Counted from the first letter of the stretch, positions 16,872 to 25,198 are shown. The stretch: 25,610 nucleotides of DNA from CAZDAM01 sp964503595 (GCA_964503595.1 CAZDAM010000049.1:1-25610); one strand, 5' to 3'. Notes: generated from the letters alone by a model not told the origin. Numbers and translations are program-made.

Positions 16872-16888
16872 ACTTAATTGTTTTAAGT
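16872..16888. promoter_or_regulatory. Candidate operator dyad upstream of the aminotransferase-korAB operon
   Basis: ACTTAA (16872-16877), five bases, TTAAGT (16883-16888) form a perfect 6-bp inverted repeat in an AT-rich patch about 90 bases before the aminotransferase. TTGAAA at 16864-16869 could be a -35, but I find no good -10 at the right distance. The rest of the gap 16773-16976 shows nothing else I can name. Confidence 0.3.
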
Positions 16889-16976
16889 TACTTTAGAGGC
16901 CATAAGTCTGCAAATCTATCCTTCACGTAGGGGAAAAAGATCAGAACGTCAATGCTCGAAAACCGGATTTCAGGCG

Positions 16977-18332
16977 ATGAACACCGGCCTGTTCTTTGTC
17001 GATAGCTTTGGTATGACTCTCATTCGGACCCTGACAGAGCGAAAGGCCAGTGAACTTGATTATTCGATTCGTACAGTACCTGTTGGTGCAAGACAAATCG
17101 CCCGACTGGCAGGCCGGGAATTCGAGGCTGAAAATATCGGAGATCCAGTAGCCCAGGGGACTCATCCTCCCCTCTGGGTCAGGGAACTGGTTGCGGCTGA
17201 GGTCATGAAACCAGAAAGCTTTGCCTATGTGGATAGTGCGGGAGTGCCCGCAACCCGTGAGTATCTTGGGACCCGAAATCGTGGGCCTGAGGAGCTCAGG
17301 CCTGAAGATATCCTGTTTTATAACGGATTGGGCGATGCCATTGGGGCTTTGCATGAAGTTCTGCATTCCGGACTGCGCATTCTCATGCCGGCTCCCTGCT
17401 ATCCGTCCTGGGCTGTCCTGGAGAAAATCAGGACCGGGAAAGCTCCTCTTTTCTGGCATCCGGAGCCCAATCTTGGCTGGCAACCCGATTTTGATGATAT
17501 TCGCAATATCCTGAACCTGCATGAAGATATCGGGGCAATTCTTCTGATTCAGCCTTCAAATCCTCTGGGCCTGACCTTGAACCGGGAATCCATGCGCCAG
17601 ATGGCCAGTCTGGCCCGAGAGCGCCAGCTCCTTTTGATTTCGGATGAAATCTACCGCAGTTTTCATGACACCGGTACAGAATCCCCCTGTCTTCTGGAAG
17701 AGGTTTCAGCCGGGATCAGGGCCATCAGCTTCAAAGGAATTTCCAAGGAGATTCCCTGGCCGGGGGGACGTTGTGGCTGGATGGAATTTCGGGGAACACG
17801 GCAGTTTGAAGACCTCGGAAATCTCCGGGAAGTCCTGCTGAAACGAAAAATGCTGGAAGTCGGCAGTACAGCCCTGCCACAGAGAGTTCTGCCCCAACTC
17901 CTTTCCCACCCCGATTATCAGGAGTGGATTGATGGCTGGAATTTTCGCTTGGGCCGCCTCCGGGGATATGCCCGGGAAGTATTTCAGGATCTGGAAGGCA
18001 TCGAAGCCGTGCCTTCTTCCGCCGGATTTTACCTCTCCATGCATCTGAAGGGTCAGGTTCTGGGAGCCTCAAGCCTTCCAGCAGGGCCTGCTCAGGAATT
18101 CTTACTGCAAAGGCAGCGTTTTCAGGTACCCGACGCCAGCCTTTGTGATCAGATTGTGGCCCTCAGTGGCATCTGCACAGTTCCATTGAGTGGTTTTGGC
18201 GGTGGATGGCAGGGTTTTCGCATGACTTTGCTGGCTGAGGAAGCTGTCTTTCTTTCCCGCCTTGGACGAATCGCACAAGTCCTTAAAAACAGAGTACAGG
18301 CCTCAGCTGGTACCAGTCTTGCGGTTCCGTGA
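16977..18332 (+). CDS. PLP-dependent class I/II aminotransferase
   Basis: The 451-residue protein is a fold-type I aminotransferase: NGLGDAIGALHE (cofactor phosphate region), APCYPSW, QPSNPLG (the NPxG motif), SDEIYRSF (Asp that contacts the pyridine nitrogen, Tyr) and ISKEIPWPGGRCGW with Lys257 as the Schiff-base lysine and Arg eight residues later. It transfers the amino group between an amino acid and a 2-oxoacid; which amino acid is not visible. The ATG at 16977 has only a weak AGGCG before it; Met13 (17013) is a possible alternative. It overlaps a possible GTG start of korA by four bases (18329), though the better korA start lies 48 bases further on. Being co-transcribed with korAB suggests that its 2-oxoacid product feeds that enzyme. 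Confidence 0.88.
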   Translation: MNTGLFFVDSFGMTLIRTLTERKASELDYSIRTVPVGARQIARLAGREFEAENIGDPVAQGTHPPLWVRELVAAEVMKPESFAYVDSAGVPATREYLGTRNRGPEELRPEDILFYNGLGDAIGALHEVLHSGLRILMPAPCYPSWAVLEKIRTGKAPLFWHPEPNLGWQPDFDDIRNILNLHEDIGAILLIQPSNPLGLTLNRESMRQMASLARERQLLLISDEIYRSFHDTGTESPCLLEEVSAGIRAISFKGISKEIPWPGGRCGWMEFRGTRQFEDLGNLREVLLKRKMLEVGSTALPQRVLPQLLSHPDYQEWIDGWNFRLGRLRGYAREVFQDLEGIEAVPSSAGFYLSMHLKGQVLGASSLPAGPAQEFLLQRQRFQVPDASLCDQIVALSGICTVPLSGFGGGWQGFRMTLLAEEAVFLSRLGRIAQVLKNRVQASAGTSLAVP

Positions 18333-18379
18333 TCCTTTCGCTAAACTTGCTCCCCTTGGTTCAGCGGGAAGGAGCAGGT

Positions 18380-20173
18380 ATGGCTGCCGTGAACGATCTC
18401 AATTTCTGCATTGCCACCCCCAACGGGTCGGGCAGTGCCTCCGCCAACAATATACTTTTCAAATCCATATTCAAGATGGGGATTCCATGTGGTTCAAAAA
18501 ACATGTTCCCATCCAATATTCAGGGAATGCCGACCTGGTATGAAATCCGGGCCAATCAGGACGGGTTTTTGGGTCGTAAGGACGTCATTGACGTCATGGT
18601 GGCTTTCAATCCTGAAACTCTGGAACAGGATGTCAAAAGGCCACGCTCGGCAGGCATGCTGATTTATGATACTCAGGATACCCCCACTCTTCCCCCGGAA
18701 GAATCTGTTCAGGTCATTGCGGTTCCGGCCACAGAACTTGCCAAGACCCTGCCCAATCCCAAGCTGAGGGCCAAACTCAGAAATCTGATCTATGTCGGCC
18801 TGATCGCCCGGATGTTCGGGATTCCCCGTGAAATTCTCTCCTCTGTACTCTCAGATGTATTCGGCGACAAACCGGATGTGATTGAAACCAATCTTCAGGC
18901 TCTGGATCTGGGCCTGAATTTTGTTGAGGAAAACCATCTGACCCAGTCTATTGGAGAGCTGAAAACCATCCCCGGCAACAATGCCGGCAAGATTGTGACC
19001 GATGGCAATCTTGCTGCCGGACTTGGAGCCATCTGGGGGGGAGCCAATTTTCTGGCCTGGTATCCCATCACTCCTTCAAGCTCCCTAGCTGAGACCATGG
19101 AGAAATACCTGCCCAAGCTCAGGCGGGATCAGGATGGCAATGCCACCTATGCCATTGTTCAGGCAGAAGATGAAATTGCAGCGGCCAGTATGGTCACCGG
19201 AGCCGGATGGGCGGGAGCCCGTGCCCTCACGGCAACTTCCGGGCCAGGTCTTTCCCTGATGAATGAAGTCCTGGGGCTGGCCTACCATGCTGAAATCCCC
19301 GGTTCCTATTTCATCGTCCAAAGGGGTGGGCCTTCTACGGGTCTTCCCACCCGGACCCAGCAATCCGATATTCAGGCCATGTATACGGCTTCTCATGGGG
19401 ACAGCCGCCATATCCTGCTGCTTCCCTATGATATTTCCACCTGCTTTGAATATGCCCGCCTGTGCCTGAACTATGCCGATCGTTTTCAGACACCGGTATT
19501 CCTGGCCTCGGATCTTGATCTGGGTATGAATCTTCGCATGTCGGCTCCTTTGGCCGTCGACAATCCTGTTATGGATCGGGGAAAACTGGTCACTGAGCAG
19601 GATATCGAGGCTCAGGGAGGAACCTTCCGCCGCTTTTTCGATGCCGAGAATGATGGAATTTCCCAAAGAAGTATCCCAGGGAACATGCATCCGGCTGCCG
19701 TGTATTTCACCAGTGGCGCCGGACATAATGCCGATGCTAAACGGACTGAAAATCCCCAGGAATACAAATGGATTCAGGACAAGCTCAGGCGCAAGCATGA
19801 GAATGCCCGTTCCCTTCTGCCCCAGCCCGCAATTGAACTGAAACCTGAAGCTACTCTTGGGGTCATCAGTTTTGGTTCCAGCGTGGAGCCTGTCCGTGAG
19901 GCCCGCAACCGTCTTGAGAATTCGGGTCTGGTCACAAGCCACCTGCTTCTGAAGGCCCTGCCGGCATCCCATGCCGTGCGGGAATTCATGGAGAAATACG
20001 ACACCGTAATCATTGTCGAGCAGAATCGGGATGCCCAGGTGCGCAGCATTCTGAGTACGGACTACCCGGAACTGGCTCCTCGTCTTAAAAGTGTACTGAT
20101 TTATGACGGTCTACCCGTCACTGCCGGCGAAGTGGTTCGTCAGGTTCGGGAATTGATTCCCACAGGAGTGTGA
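18380..20173 (+). CDS. korA: 2-oxoacid:ferredoxin oxidoreductase, fused gamma-alpha subunit
   Basis: The start is the ATG at 18380, preceded by AAGGAG (18369-18374) with ideal five-base spacing; a GTG at 18329 in frame is less likely. The 597-residue subunit begins with the gamma domain (TPNGSGSASANNIL, then FPSNIQGMPTWYEIR), followed by the alpha domain with YPITPSSSLAE, AEDEIAAASMVTGAGWAGAR, ATSGPGLSLMNEVLGLAYHAE and the GGPSTGLPTRTQQSD motif. Together with the beta subunit it makes CoA-dependent oxidative decarboxylation of a 2-oxoacid (2-oxoglutarate in the best studied two-subunit enzymes), reducing ferredoxin. The beta gene starts two bases after its stop. Family assignment is firm; the preferred 2-oxoacid is not. 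Confidence 0.92.
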   Translation: MAAVNDLNFCIATPNGSGSASANNILFKSIFKMGIPCGSKNMFPSNIQGMPTWYEIRANQDGFLGRKDVIDVMVAFNPETLEQDVKRPRSAGMLIYDTQDTPTLPPEESVQVIAVPATELAKTLPNPKLRAKLRNLIYVGLIARMFGIPREILSSVLSDVFGDKPDVIETNLQALDLGLNFVEENHLTQSIGELKTIPGNNAGKIVTDGNLAAGLGAIWGGANFLAWYPITPSSSLAETMEKYLPKLRRDQDGNATYAIVQAEDEIAAASMVTGAGWAGARALTATSGPGLSLMNEVLGLAYHAEIPGSYFIVQRGGPSTGLPTRTQQSDIQAMYTASHGDSRHILLLPYDISTCFEYARLCLNYADRFQTPVFLASDLDLGMNLRMSAPLAVDNPVMDRGKLVTEQDIEAQGGTFRRFFDAENDGISQRSIPGNMHPAAVYFTSGAGHNADAKRTENPQEYKWIQDKLRRKHENARSLLPQPAIELKPEATLGVISFGSSVEPVREARNRLENSGLVTSHLLLKALPASHAVREFMEKYDTVIIVEQNRDAQVRSILSTDYPELAPRLKSVLIYDGLPVTAGEVVRQVRELIPTGV

Positions 20174-20174
20174 C

Positions 20175-21197
20175 ATGAGTCAGGAAAACCGTATTCATCT
20201 CACCGAAAAAGAATATCAGGGAGCCCCTTCCACCATGTGTCAGGGCTGCGGACACGATGCCATTTCCGCGAGCATCCGCAAGGCATTTTATGACTCCAGT
20301 GTGGATCCACGCACGGTCATGAAGCTCTCCGGAATCGGCTGTTCTTCGAAAACCCCGGCCTATTTTCTGGGACGGGCCTTTGGCATCAATACCCTGCACG
20401 GACGCATGGCCGCAGTGGCAACCGGAGCCTGCCTGAGCAATCATCGCATGCTTCCCATCGGAGTTTCCGGAGATGGCGATACTTCAGCCATTGGTCTTGG
20501 AAATTTCTGTCACATGATGCGCCGCAATCTCAATATCACCTATGTGATTGAAAACAACGGAGTTTACGGCCTCACCAAGGGGCAGTTTTCTTCCACTGCG
20601 GACAAGGGAACGGTTCTGAAAAAAGGTCGGGTCAACCAGAGCGAGGCCATGGATCTCTGTGAACTGGCCATTACCATGGGTGCGACCTTCGTTGCCCGCT
20701 CGTTTTCAGGAGACAGAAAGCAGCTGGCACCCCTGATTCAGGCGGCCCTCGCCCATAAAGGTACAGCGGTTCTGGATGTGCTGAGCCCCTGTGTCACTTT
20801 CAACAATCACGAAGGTTCCACCAAGAATCTGAAAAGTATCCGGGCCAATCTGGATCCGGTGCACGATCTGGATTTCATGCCATTTGCAGACGATATTCAG
20901 GCGGACTATGCCGAGGGCACAGATGCTCCGATAACACTGCATGACGGCTCCATGCTGGTTCTGAAAAAGCTTCATGCCGAGCACGATCCGAAGAATCGCA
21001 TGCTGGCCCTCCAGGAGCTTTACGAAGCCAGGGAAACCGGAAAATTTCTGACGGGCCTGATTTACTTCAACCCGGATGTTTTGGATCTGGCAACTCAACT
21101 GGAACTGAGTAAGACTCCTCTGGCCTATCTGGGGCAATCCGATCTGGTGCCGGATTTGTCCGAGCTTGAAAAAATCAATCAGAGTCTGATGAAGTAA
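20175..21197 (+). CDS. korB: 2-oxoacid:ferredoxin oxidoreductase, beta subunit (TPP- and Fe-S-binding)
   Basis: AGGAG at 20164-20168 lies six bases before the ATG. The 340-residue beta subunit has the thiamine pyrophosphate motif GDGDTSAIG (residues 99-107) closed by ENN about 25 residues later, and the four cysteines expected for its [4Fe-4S] cluster at residues 22, 25, 56 and 206 (MCQGCGH, GIGCSSK, LSPCVTF). GVYGLTKGQFS and FVARSFSGD are typical of KorB. It binds the cofactor at which the 2-oxoacid is decarboxylated. No separate ferredoxin or delta subunit gene is present, as is normal for the two-subunit class. The stop TAA abuts the stop of the convergent 22226 gene with no base between. 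Confidence 0.94.
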   Translation: MSQENRIHLTEKEYQGAPSTMCQGCGHDAISASIRKAFYDSSVDPRTVMKLSGIGCSSKTPAYFLGRAFGINTLHGRMAAVATGACLSNHRMLPIGVSGDGDTSAIGLGNFCHMMRRNLNITYVIENNGVYGLTKGQFSSTADKGTVLKKGRVNQSEAMDLCELAITMGATFVARSFSGDRKQLAPLIQAALAHKGTAVLDVLSPCVTFNNHEGSTKNLKSIRANLDPVHDLDFMPFADDIQADYAEGTDAPITLHDGSMLVLKKLHAEHDPKNRMLALQELYEARETGKFLTGLIYFNPDVLDLATQLELSKTPLAYLGQSDLVPDLSELEKINQSLMK

Positions 21198-22226
21198 TTA
21201 CTGAAGCTCTTCGTAAAATTCGGGGCCCAGAAGCAGGCGTTCCTCAAGCCTGAGAATTTCCGGAAGCACTTTGTCATGAAGTTCCGGTAGCGATTTCAAA
21301 AGCCAGCGAATGGAGCGAAGAGCCTCAAGATCCTCGATCCTCTCAAGCCAGCCGTTGACCTGGCGGAGGGTTTCACTCGGAGCATAGCGGTACCTGACCC
21401 GTAAGGCAGTGCTTTTCACTCTGGGGTGGTGGCTCTCCGTAGCCTTCACGAACAGAGGGTATAGCTTGCCCCGATAGCGGAACTGGGCCATCAGGGCTTC
21501 CATCCCTTCCAGCAGATTGGTCTGCACCCTCAGGTTTTCGTGCTCCTGGAACTTGATCAGTTCATCAATCAGATCAAAATCCAGAACTTCGCTCCAGAGA
21601 ATGGCGTCAGGCACTTTTTTTACCAGGTTGGAAAGAATGAATTCGTCTTCTTCAAGCTGTAAAAGCTCCAGGGCATTACGATATAAAAAGGCCTCACGAG
21701 CTGTATCTTCCTTCTGATCCCGCATCAGCCAGAAAAGTTTTACGTTTCTGGGAAGATCCAGAAATGCCTGGACACTCTCCGGAGTCCCAACCTCATCAAT
21801 GCCGTCATAATCCAGTTCTTCCCTGGCCTGGCGTTTGTGCATATTCATGAGGGACTGAATGCGCCCGGCTCCTATTCTGAGCATGGCATCAGAAGACTTT
21901 GCGGCTTTCTCAATCCAGCGGGCAATCGGTTCCAGATCCCCTACCTGACACAGATGAAGATGAAGAAGCTGCATCTTTTCCCGTGCCGGAATAAAGTCGG
22001 AATTCAGTTTGGTCAGAAGCTGCTCTACATCAATGCGCCCATCCGATTCGGCAAGGTCCTTCAAACGGGAGCAGTACCGCCCCCAGCTGGTCTGGCCATG
22101 GACCTGGACCTGACCGGATAAAAAGGCCATGAGTTCGGATCGTCCGATTTTCCCTGTCTGATAGCACAGATAAAGGAGTCGGGATTTGCGGGACAGATTG
22201 TTTTCCTGCTCGATTTCGCTCAGCAT
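21198..22226 (-). CDS. HEAT-like alpha-solenoid protein, unknown function
   Basis: This 342-residue cytoplasmic protein is almost entirely helical, with repeating pairs of amphipathic helices of about 35-40 residues. Examples are the ENLRVQTNLLEGMEALMAQF and HPRVKSTALRVRYRYAP units, in which a conserved Asn/His-xx-Val-(Gln/Lys)-(Thr/Ser) turn recalls HEAT repeats. There is no signal peptide, membrane segment or catalytic motif. Such solenoids usually bind other proteins. It is a single gene on the minus strand with its own promoter (22236-22265) and no Shine-Dalgarno sequence. I do not recognise a specific family. Confidence 0.8.
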   Translation of the reverse strand: MLSEIEQENNLSRKSRLLYLCYQTGKIGRSELMAFLSGQVQVHGQTSWGRYCSRLKDLAESDGRIDVEQLLTKLNSDFIPAREKMQLLHLHLCQVGDLEPIARWIEKAAKSSDAMLRIGAGRIQSLMNMHKRQAREELDYDGIDEVGTPESVQAFLDLPRNVKLFWLMRDQKEDTAREAFLYRNALELLQLEEDEFILSNLVKKVPDAILWSEVLDFDLIDELIKFQEHENLRVQTNLLEGMEALMAQFRYRGKLYPLFVKATESHHPRVKSTALRVRYRYAPSETLRQVNGWLERIEDLEALRSIRWLLKSLPELHDKVLPEILRLEERLLLGPEFYEELQ

Positions 22227-22235
22227 GCCGTCAAT

Positions 22236-22265
22236 ATCTTATTCATTGTTCAGTCTGATGGTCAA
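22236..22265 (-). promoter_or_regulatory. Promoter directly in front of the HEAT-like gene
   Basis: On the minus strand, TTGACC (22265-22260), an 18-base spacer and TAAGAT (22241-22236) precede the ATG at 22226 by nine bases. The predicted start of transcription is within about three bases of the start codon, and no ribosome binding site fits in between. Confidence 0.5.
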
Positions 22266-22331
22266 TTCCAGAACAGGACCAAATCATGGTCTGAAAATAT
22301 TCTTTTCTTTCTTAAAGACATCTGTCTGATG

Positions 22332-22751
22332 TCAGGAAGCCACCAAATGGCACAAAAGAATGGTTCTCAGAGTCCAGAGAATGGTTCGAAGCCAGTTGGA
22401 TTTCACCAGAAGCCGGATGCGACCTGGATTATAGCCCTCAAGCAGAAGCTTCTGGTGCAGGGGTACCTGAAGAATGGCTGTACTCAGCCAGATACAGCCT
22501 AGCAGAATCAGATGGAATACACTTTCCGGCCTGCTTTTCAGAAGCAGGAGTCCGGTGATCAATTCGGCCGTCATCACCGGGGCCACAATCCAGGTGATCG
22601 TTTGCATGTGTCTGGCCTGGTAGGCCTGAAAATCCTGCCGGCCAACGAAAGCAAACAATGGGTAATGATTGAGCTGAATCTGCCAGATCAGTCCCGTCAT
22701 GAAGCAGCAGAGCGCAAAGTGTACAATCAGAAGCATAGTGCTAGAATACAT
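22332..22751 (-). CDS. Small integral membrane protein, unknown function
   Basis: The 139-residue protein has about four hydrophobic segments: LLIVHFALCCFMTGLIW, ITWIVAPVMTAELITGLLLL, VFHLILLGCIWLSTAILQV and a C-terminal ILWTLRTILLCHLV. Between the first two lies the polar stretch QLNHYPLFAFVGRQDFQAYQARH. Its His-Tyr-Pro-Leu-Phe pattern, followed by a second His before the next helix, recalls small DUF1772-type or anthrone-oxygenase-like membrane proteins, but I would not assign it. The frame extends further upstream, but only this part looks like protein. Two starts are possible: ATG 22751, and ATG 22736 (134 residues), which lies just after the predicted transcription start and may be the true one. 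It is divergent from the methyltransferase gene. Confidence 0.72.
   Translation of the reverse strand: MYSSTMLLIVHFALCCFMTGLIWQIQLNHYPLFAFVGRQDFQAYQARHMQTITWIVAPVMTAELITGLLLLKSRPESVFHLILLGCIWLSTAILQVPLHQKLLLEGYNPGRIRLLVKSNWLRTILWTLRTILLCHLVAS
22720..22747 (+). promoter_or_regulatory. Extended -10 promoter of the methyltransferase-cho operon
   Basis: TGTACA (22720-22725), a 16-base spacer and TAGAAT (22742-22747) preceded by TG and one base form an extended -10 promoter. The ATG at 22755 follows the -10 by seven bases, so the transcript would start at or one base before the start codon. Confidence 0.55.
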
Positions 22752-22777
22752 CTTATGCAGAATAAAAAGAACTTCAA
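22750..22777 (-). promoter_or_regulatory. Possible divergent promoter for the small membrane protein
   Basis: On the minus strand TTGAAG (22777-22772), 16 bases, TAAGAT (22755-22750). The -10 overlaps the first ATG (22751), so transcription from here would start near 22743 and favour the second ATG at 22736. It overlaps the opposite promoter's start region. Confidence 0.4.
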
Positions 22778-23411
22778 GGAACTTACCGGATTTTTTGAGC
22801 GCATCGGCAAAACCCACCTTCATCAGAAACTCATGCAGGAAACGGTGCATTTTCTGAATCCTCAGGATGGAGAAATGGGTCTGGAGTTTGGTGCAGGTCC
22901 GGGACCGCTCTCCCATCTTATCGCATCTGAGCACCGGGTTATTCTGCATACGACCGATGCCCTGGTCGACATGCTTTCCGTTGGAGAAAAGTCCTATCCT
23001 CACCATCAGATTATCCGCTCTCGCATGGATGCCCAGACCTTTTTCCCACGGCCCAGGGAAAGGTTTGATTTCATTACCGGCACCTTTGCCTTTCATCTGA
23101 TGGACAATCCGGCCCTGTTTCTCAGAAACTGCCTGGAGTGGCTCAAACCTCAGGGAAGAATTGTCATTCTGACCCAATCCGATAAGATGGATCGTGAAAT
23201 GGCTGAGAAATGGTGCAAGGCCGAAGAACTCAGTGGGGAAACCAAAGAATTCATGTATGGTATGACCAACAGTGGCCTGAATCATCGTCTCTATTCCGAA
23301 GCGGATATCAGTGCTCTGGCAGAACTCCTGGATCTGAAGCCCCTGTGTCAGCGAACCGGGTTTGAAGACAGTCTTTTACTGATCCAGCTGACACGCAAAC
23401 CAGCAGGCTGA
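22755..23411 (+). CDS. Class I SAM-dependent methyltransferase
   Basis: The 218-residue protein has motif I of the Rossmann methyltransferases, GLEFGAGPG at residues 42-50, a later acidic strand (ILHTTDALVDML), the motif-IV-like DFITGTFAFHLMDNP and a post strand GRIVILTQSDKMD. This is the general Methyltransf_11 type; the substrate cannot be read from the sequence. The ATG at 22755 is chosen because the protein-like region starts there and a promoter ends seven bases before it; the frame continues upstream without family features. The stop overlaps the ATG of the Cho nuclease gene by one base (TGATG), so the two genes form a pair. Confidence 0.83.
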   Translation: MQNKKNFKELTGFFERIGKTHLHQKLMQETVHFLNPQDGEMGLEFGAGPGPLSHLIASEHRVILHTTDALVDMLSVGEKSYPHHQIIRSRMDAQTFFPRPRERFDFITGTFAFHLMDNPALFLRNCLEWLKPQGRIVILTQSDKMDREMAEKWCKAEELSGETKEFMYGMTNSGLNHRLYSEADISALAELLDLKPLCQRTGFEDSLLLIQLTRKPAG

Positions 23412-24295
23412 TGGCTGGCTGGAAACCGGAACCGGTTCCCAATACCCTTCCTCCCTTACTGATTCATTGCCAGACAATGGATGAGGTTCCTGACACCGCC
23501 GGGGTGTACTGGTTTTTCGGGGATTCAGGAATCCCTCTCTATATCGGTAAATCCATTCACATGCAAAGCCGGCTCAAGAGTCATTTCTCTTCCCGGCATC
23601 AGGATCCCAAAGAGGCCAGACTCTTCTCCCGGGTCAGGGAATTCGGCTACGAATCATGCCCCGGAGATCTGGGAGCCCAGCTTCTGGAGGCTCTGAGGAT
23701 CAAGCAGTATCAGCCTTTGTACAATCAACGCCTCAGACGCAGGCGAAAACTGGCCGTACTTCGGGCTGAAACTCCTGGGAACAGTCCTTATCTGAATCTG
23801 CTCTGGGAAGACAGCCTTGCTCCCAACCCCCACCAGAAAGAACTTCTGTGTGTTTTTCCAACCCGTCGTCAGGGACTTGCCCAGGTGGAAAACTGGATTC
23901 GGGAATTTGGACTTTGCCGTCGTGTTCTGGGACTGGAAAAAGGTCGGGGACCCTGCTTTCAGCGCCAGCTCAAGCGCTGCAAAGGTGCCTGTGAAGATGT
24001 TCATGATGCCGCTGAATTCAACCGGACTCTGACCGAATGCATGGAAAAAAGCAGTGTTTACTGGCCTTATCAGGGACTTGTCGGAATTCAGGAAACCTGT
24101 AATCTGACCACTCTTTCCATGACGTACTGGATTCAGAACTGGTGCCTGCTTGATATCACCGAAGTCCGTAGTCCTCCCGCCCAGAATGCTCCCCTGCCCT
24201 TTGATCTGGACACCTGCCGGATTCTGCAGCGTATCTTAAATCAGGGCAATGTCCTGAATCGGGATGGAGGGCGGATCATCTTTGAATGTTCCTGA
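23411..24295 (+). CDS. cho: GIY-YIG excision endonuclease Cho (UvrC N-terminal homologue)
   Basis: The 294-residue length equals that of E. coli Cho. The N-terminal GIY-YIG domain shows GVY (31-33), YIG (44-46), an SRLKSHF helix with the conserved Arg, and Glu93 in LLEALRIKQYQPLYN as the metal ligand. Further on, GPCFQRQLKRCKGAC matches the cysteine-containing segment that Cho shares with UvrC. Cho makes the 3' incision in nucleotide excision repair on UvrAB-marked lesions and lacks the 5' incision half and the helix-hairpin-helix domain of UvrC. It follows the methyltransferase with a one-base overlap and ends one base from the convergent ASCH-GNAT gene. I see no LexA-type box upstream. Confidence 0.9.
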   Translation: MAGWKPEPVPNTLPPLLIHCQTMDEVPDTAGVYWFFGDSGIPLYIGKSIHMQSRLKSHFSSRHQDPKEARLFSRVREFGYESCPGDLGAQLLEALRIKQYQPLYNQRLRRRRKLAVLRAETPGNSPYLNLLWEDSLAPNPHQKELLCVFPTRRQGLAQVENWIREFGLCRRVLGLEKGRGPCFQRQLKRCKGACEDVHDAAEFNRTLTECMEKSSVYWPYQGLVGIQETCNLTTLSMTYWIQNWCLLDITEVRSPPAQNAPLPFDLDTCRILQRILNQGNVLNRDGGRIIFECS

Positions 24296-24296
24296 T

Positions 24297-25142
24297 TCAG
24301 GTCGAATCAAAGGCCTTGCTGTAATGAACCTCACCCTCGGGCTCATCATCTGAAAAACAGATGAACTGCATATAGGCTGGATTCAGATTCTGGTACCAAA
24401 GCTTGCCATTCGATCGAAAACCCAGACGGGAATAATAGGCCGGATCTCCAAGAAGGACACAGCCTCGCGCCTTTGTTTGCTCAAGTCTTTTCAGACCCTC
24501 CTGAATCAGCATTCTGCCAATTCCTTTTTTCTGGACCTCCGGAAGAACACTGACTGGACCCAGACCAAACCAGCCTTCAGAACCATCGGAAATTTGAACC
24601 GAAGAGAAGGCGATATGACCCAGAAGCACCCCGTTTTCCTCGGCTACCAGGGAAAGGCTTAGAGCATTGTTTTCCCTGAGCCTTGTGACAATCCCGGATT
24701 CGTCTCCATTGCTGTGCAGGGCATGTTCAAAGGCTTTTTCGATGACTTCAGAAATGGTTTTTGCATCTTCAGGAATCTCTTCCCGAATTTTTAAGGGCTG
24801 AAAATCAAGATCATAGATCCCTCGGGCTGCCGGCATCCCATGTAAAGCCATGACAGGACGCACCTGTTCGAGTTCCCAGGCAAGCCAGCCAGGCTCAAAA
24901 CCTGTGGCACAGGCTGCTTTCATATCTTCCTGCCGGAAAGGACGAATATTTTTGACTCTGACAATTGCCACTGCCTGTCCGTCATGGTCCATCTCCCCCT
25001 CTTCATGCAGAAAGCGGCTGTTTTCCACAATCAGAAGATCTTCATCAGACCTGAGATTGGGTTGCCATCTTCGGACTTCAAGGGTTTTCTGACCACTGGC
25101 AATTCTTTGGCCACCGGGTTTCACAATTGAGAGGGTTTTCAT
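24297..25142 (-). CDS. ASCH domain - GNAT acetyltransferase fusion protein
   Basis: The 281-residue protein joins two domains. Residues 1-115 form an ASCH domain: IVKPGGQRIASGQKTLEVRRW contains the GxKTxxxR signature with Lys19, followed by the barrel strands LLIVENSRF and VAIVRVKNI. Residues 117-281 form a GNAT acetyltransferase of the YhbS-like type, with the acetyl-CoA loop QKKGIG at 204-209 and the later AYYSRLGF motif typical of that group. ASCH proteins bind RNA or nucleosides; E. coli YqfB (ASCH) hydrolyses N4-acetylcytidine. AGGAC lies a few bases before the ATG at 25142. The gene is single and convergent with cho. Domain calls are firm; the substrate is unknown. Confidence 0.85.
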   Translation of the reverse strand: MKTLSIVKPGGQRIASGQKTLEVRRWQPNLRSDEDLLIVENSRFLHEEGEMDHDGQAVAIVRVKNIRPFRQEDMKAACATGFEPGWLAWELEQVRPVMALHGMPAARGIYDLDFQPLKIREEIPEDAKTISEVIEKAFEHALHSNGDESGIVTRLRENNALSLSLVAEENGVLLGHIAFSSVQISDGSEGWFGLGPVSVLPEVQKKGIGRMLIQEGLKRLEQTKARGCVLLGDPAYYSRLGFRSNGKLWYQNLNPAYMQFICFSDDEPEGEVHYSKAFDST

Positions 25143-25198
25143 GACAGGTCCTGGTCCGTTTCAAAGCTATGAGCTACGGATTTTACTCCCGGCCCAGT

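Noticed and set aside
19085..19972. A 295-codon minus-strand open frame
   Set aside because: It lies wholly opposite korA, whose motifs are unmistakable.
22752..23285. The upstream half of the long minus-strand frame ending at 22332
   Set aside because: It is antisense to the methyltransferase motifs; only the part below 22751 encodes a plausible membrane protein.
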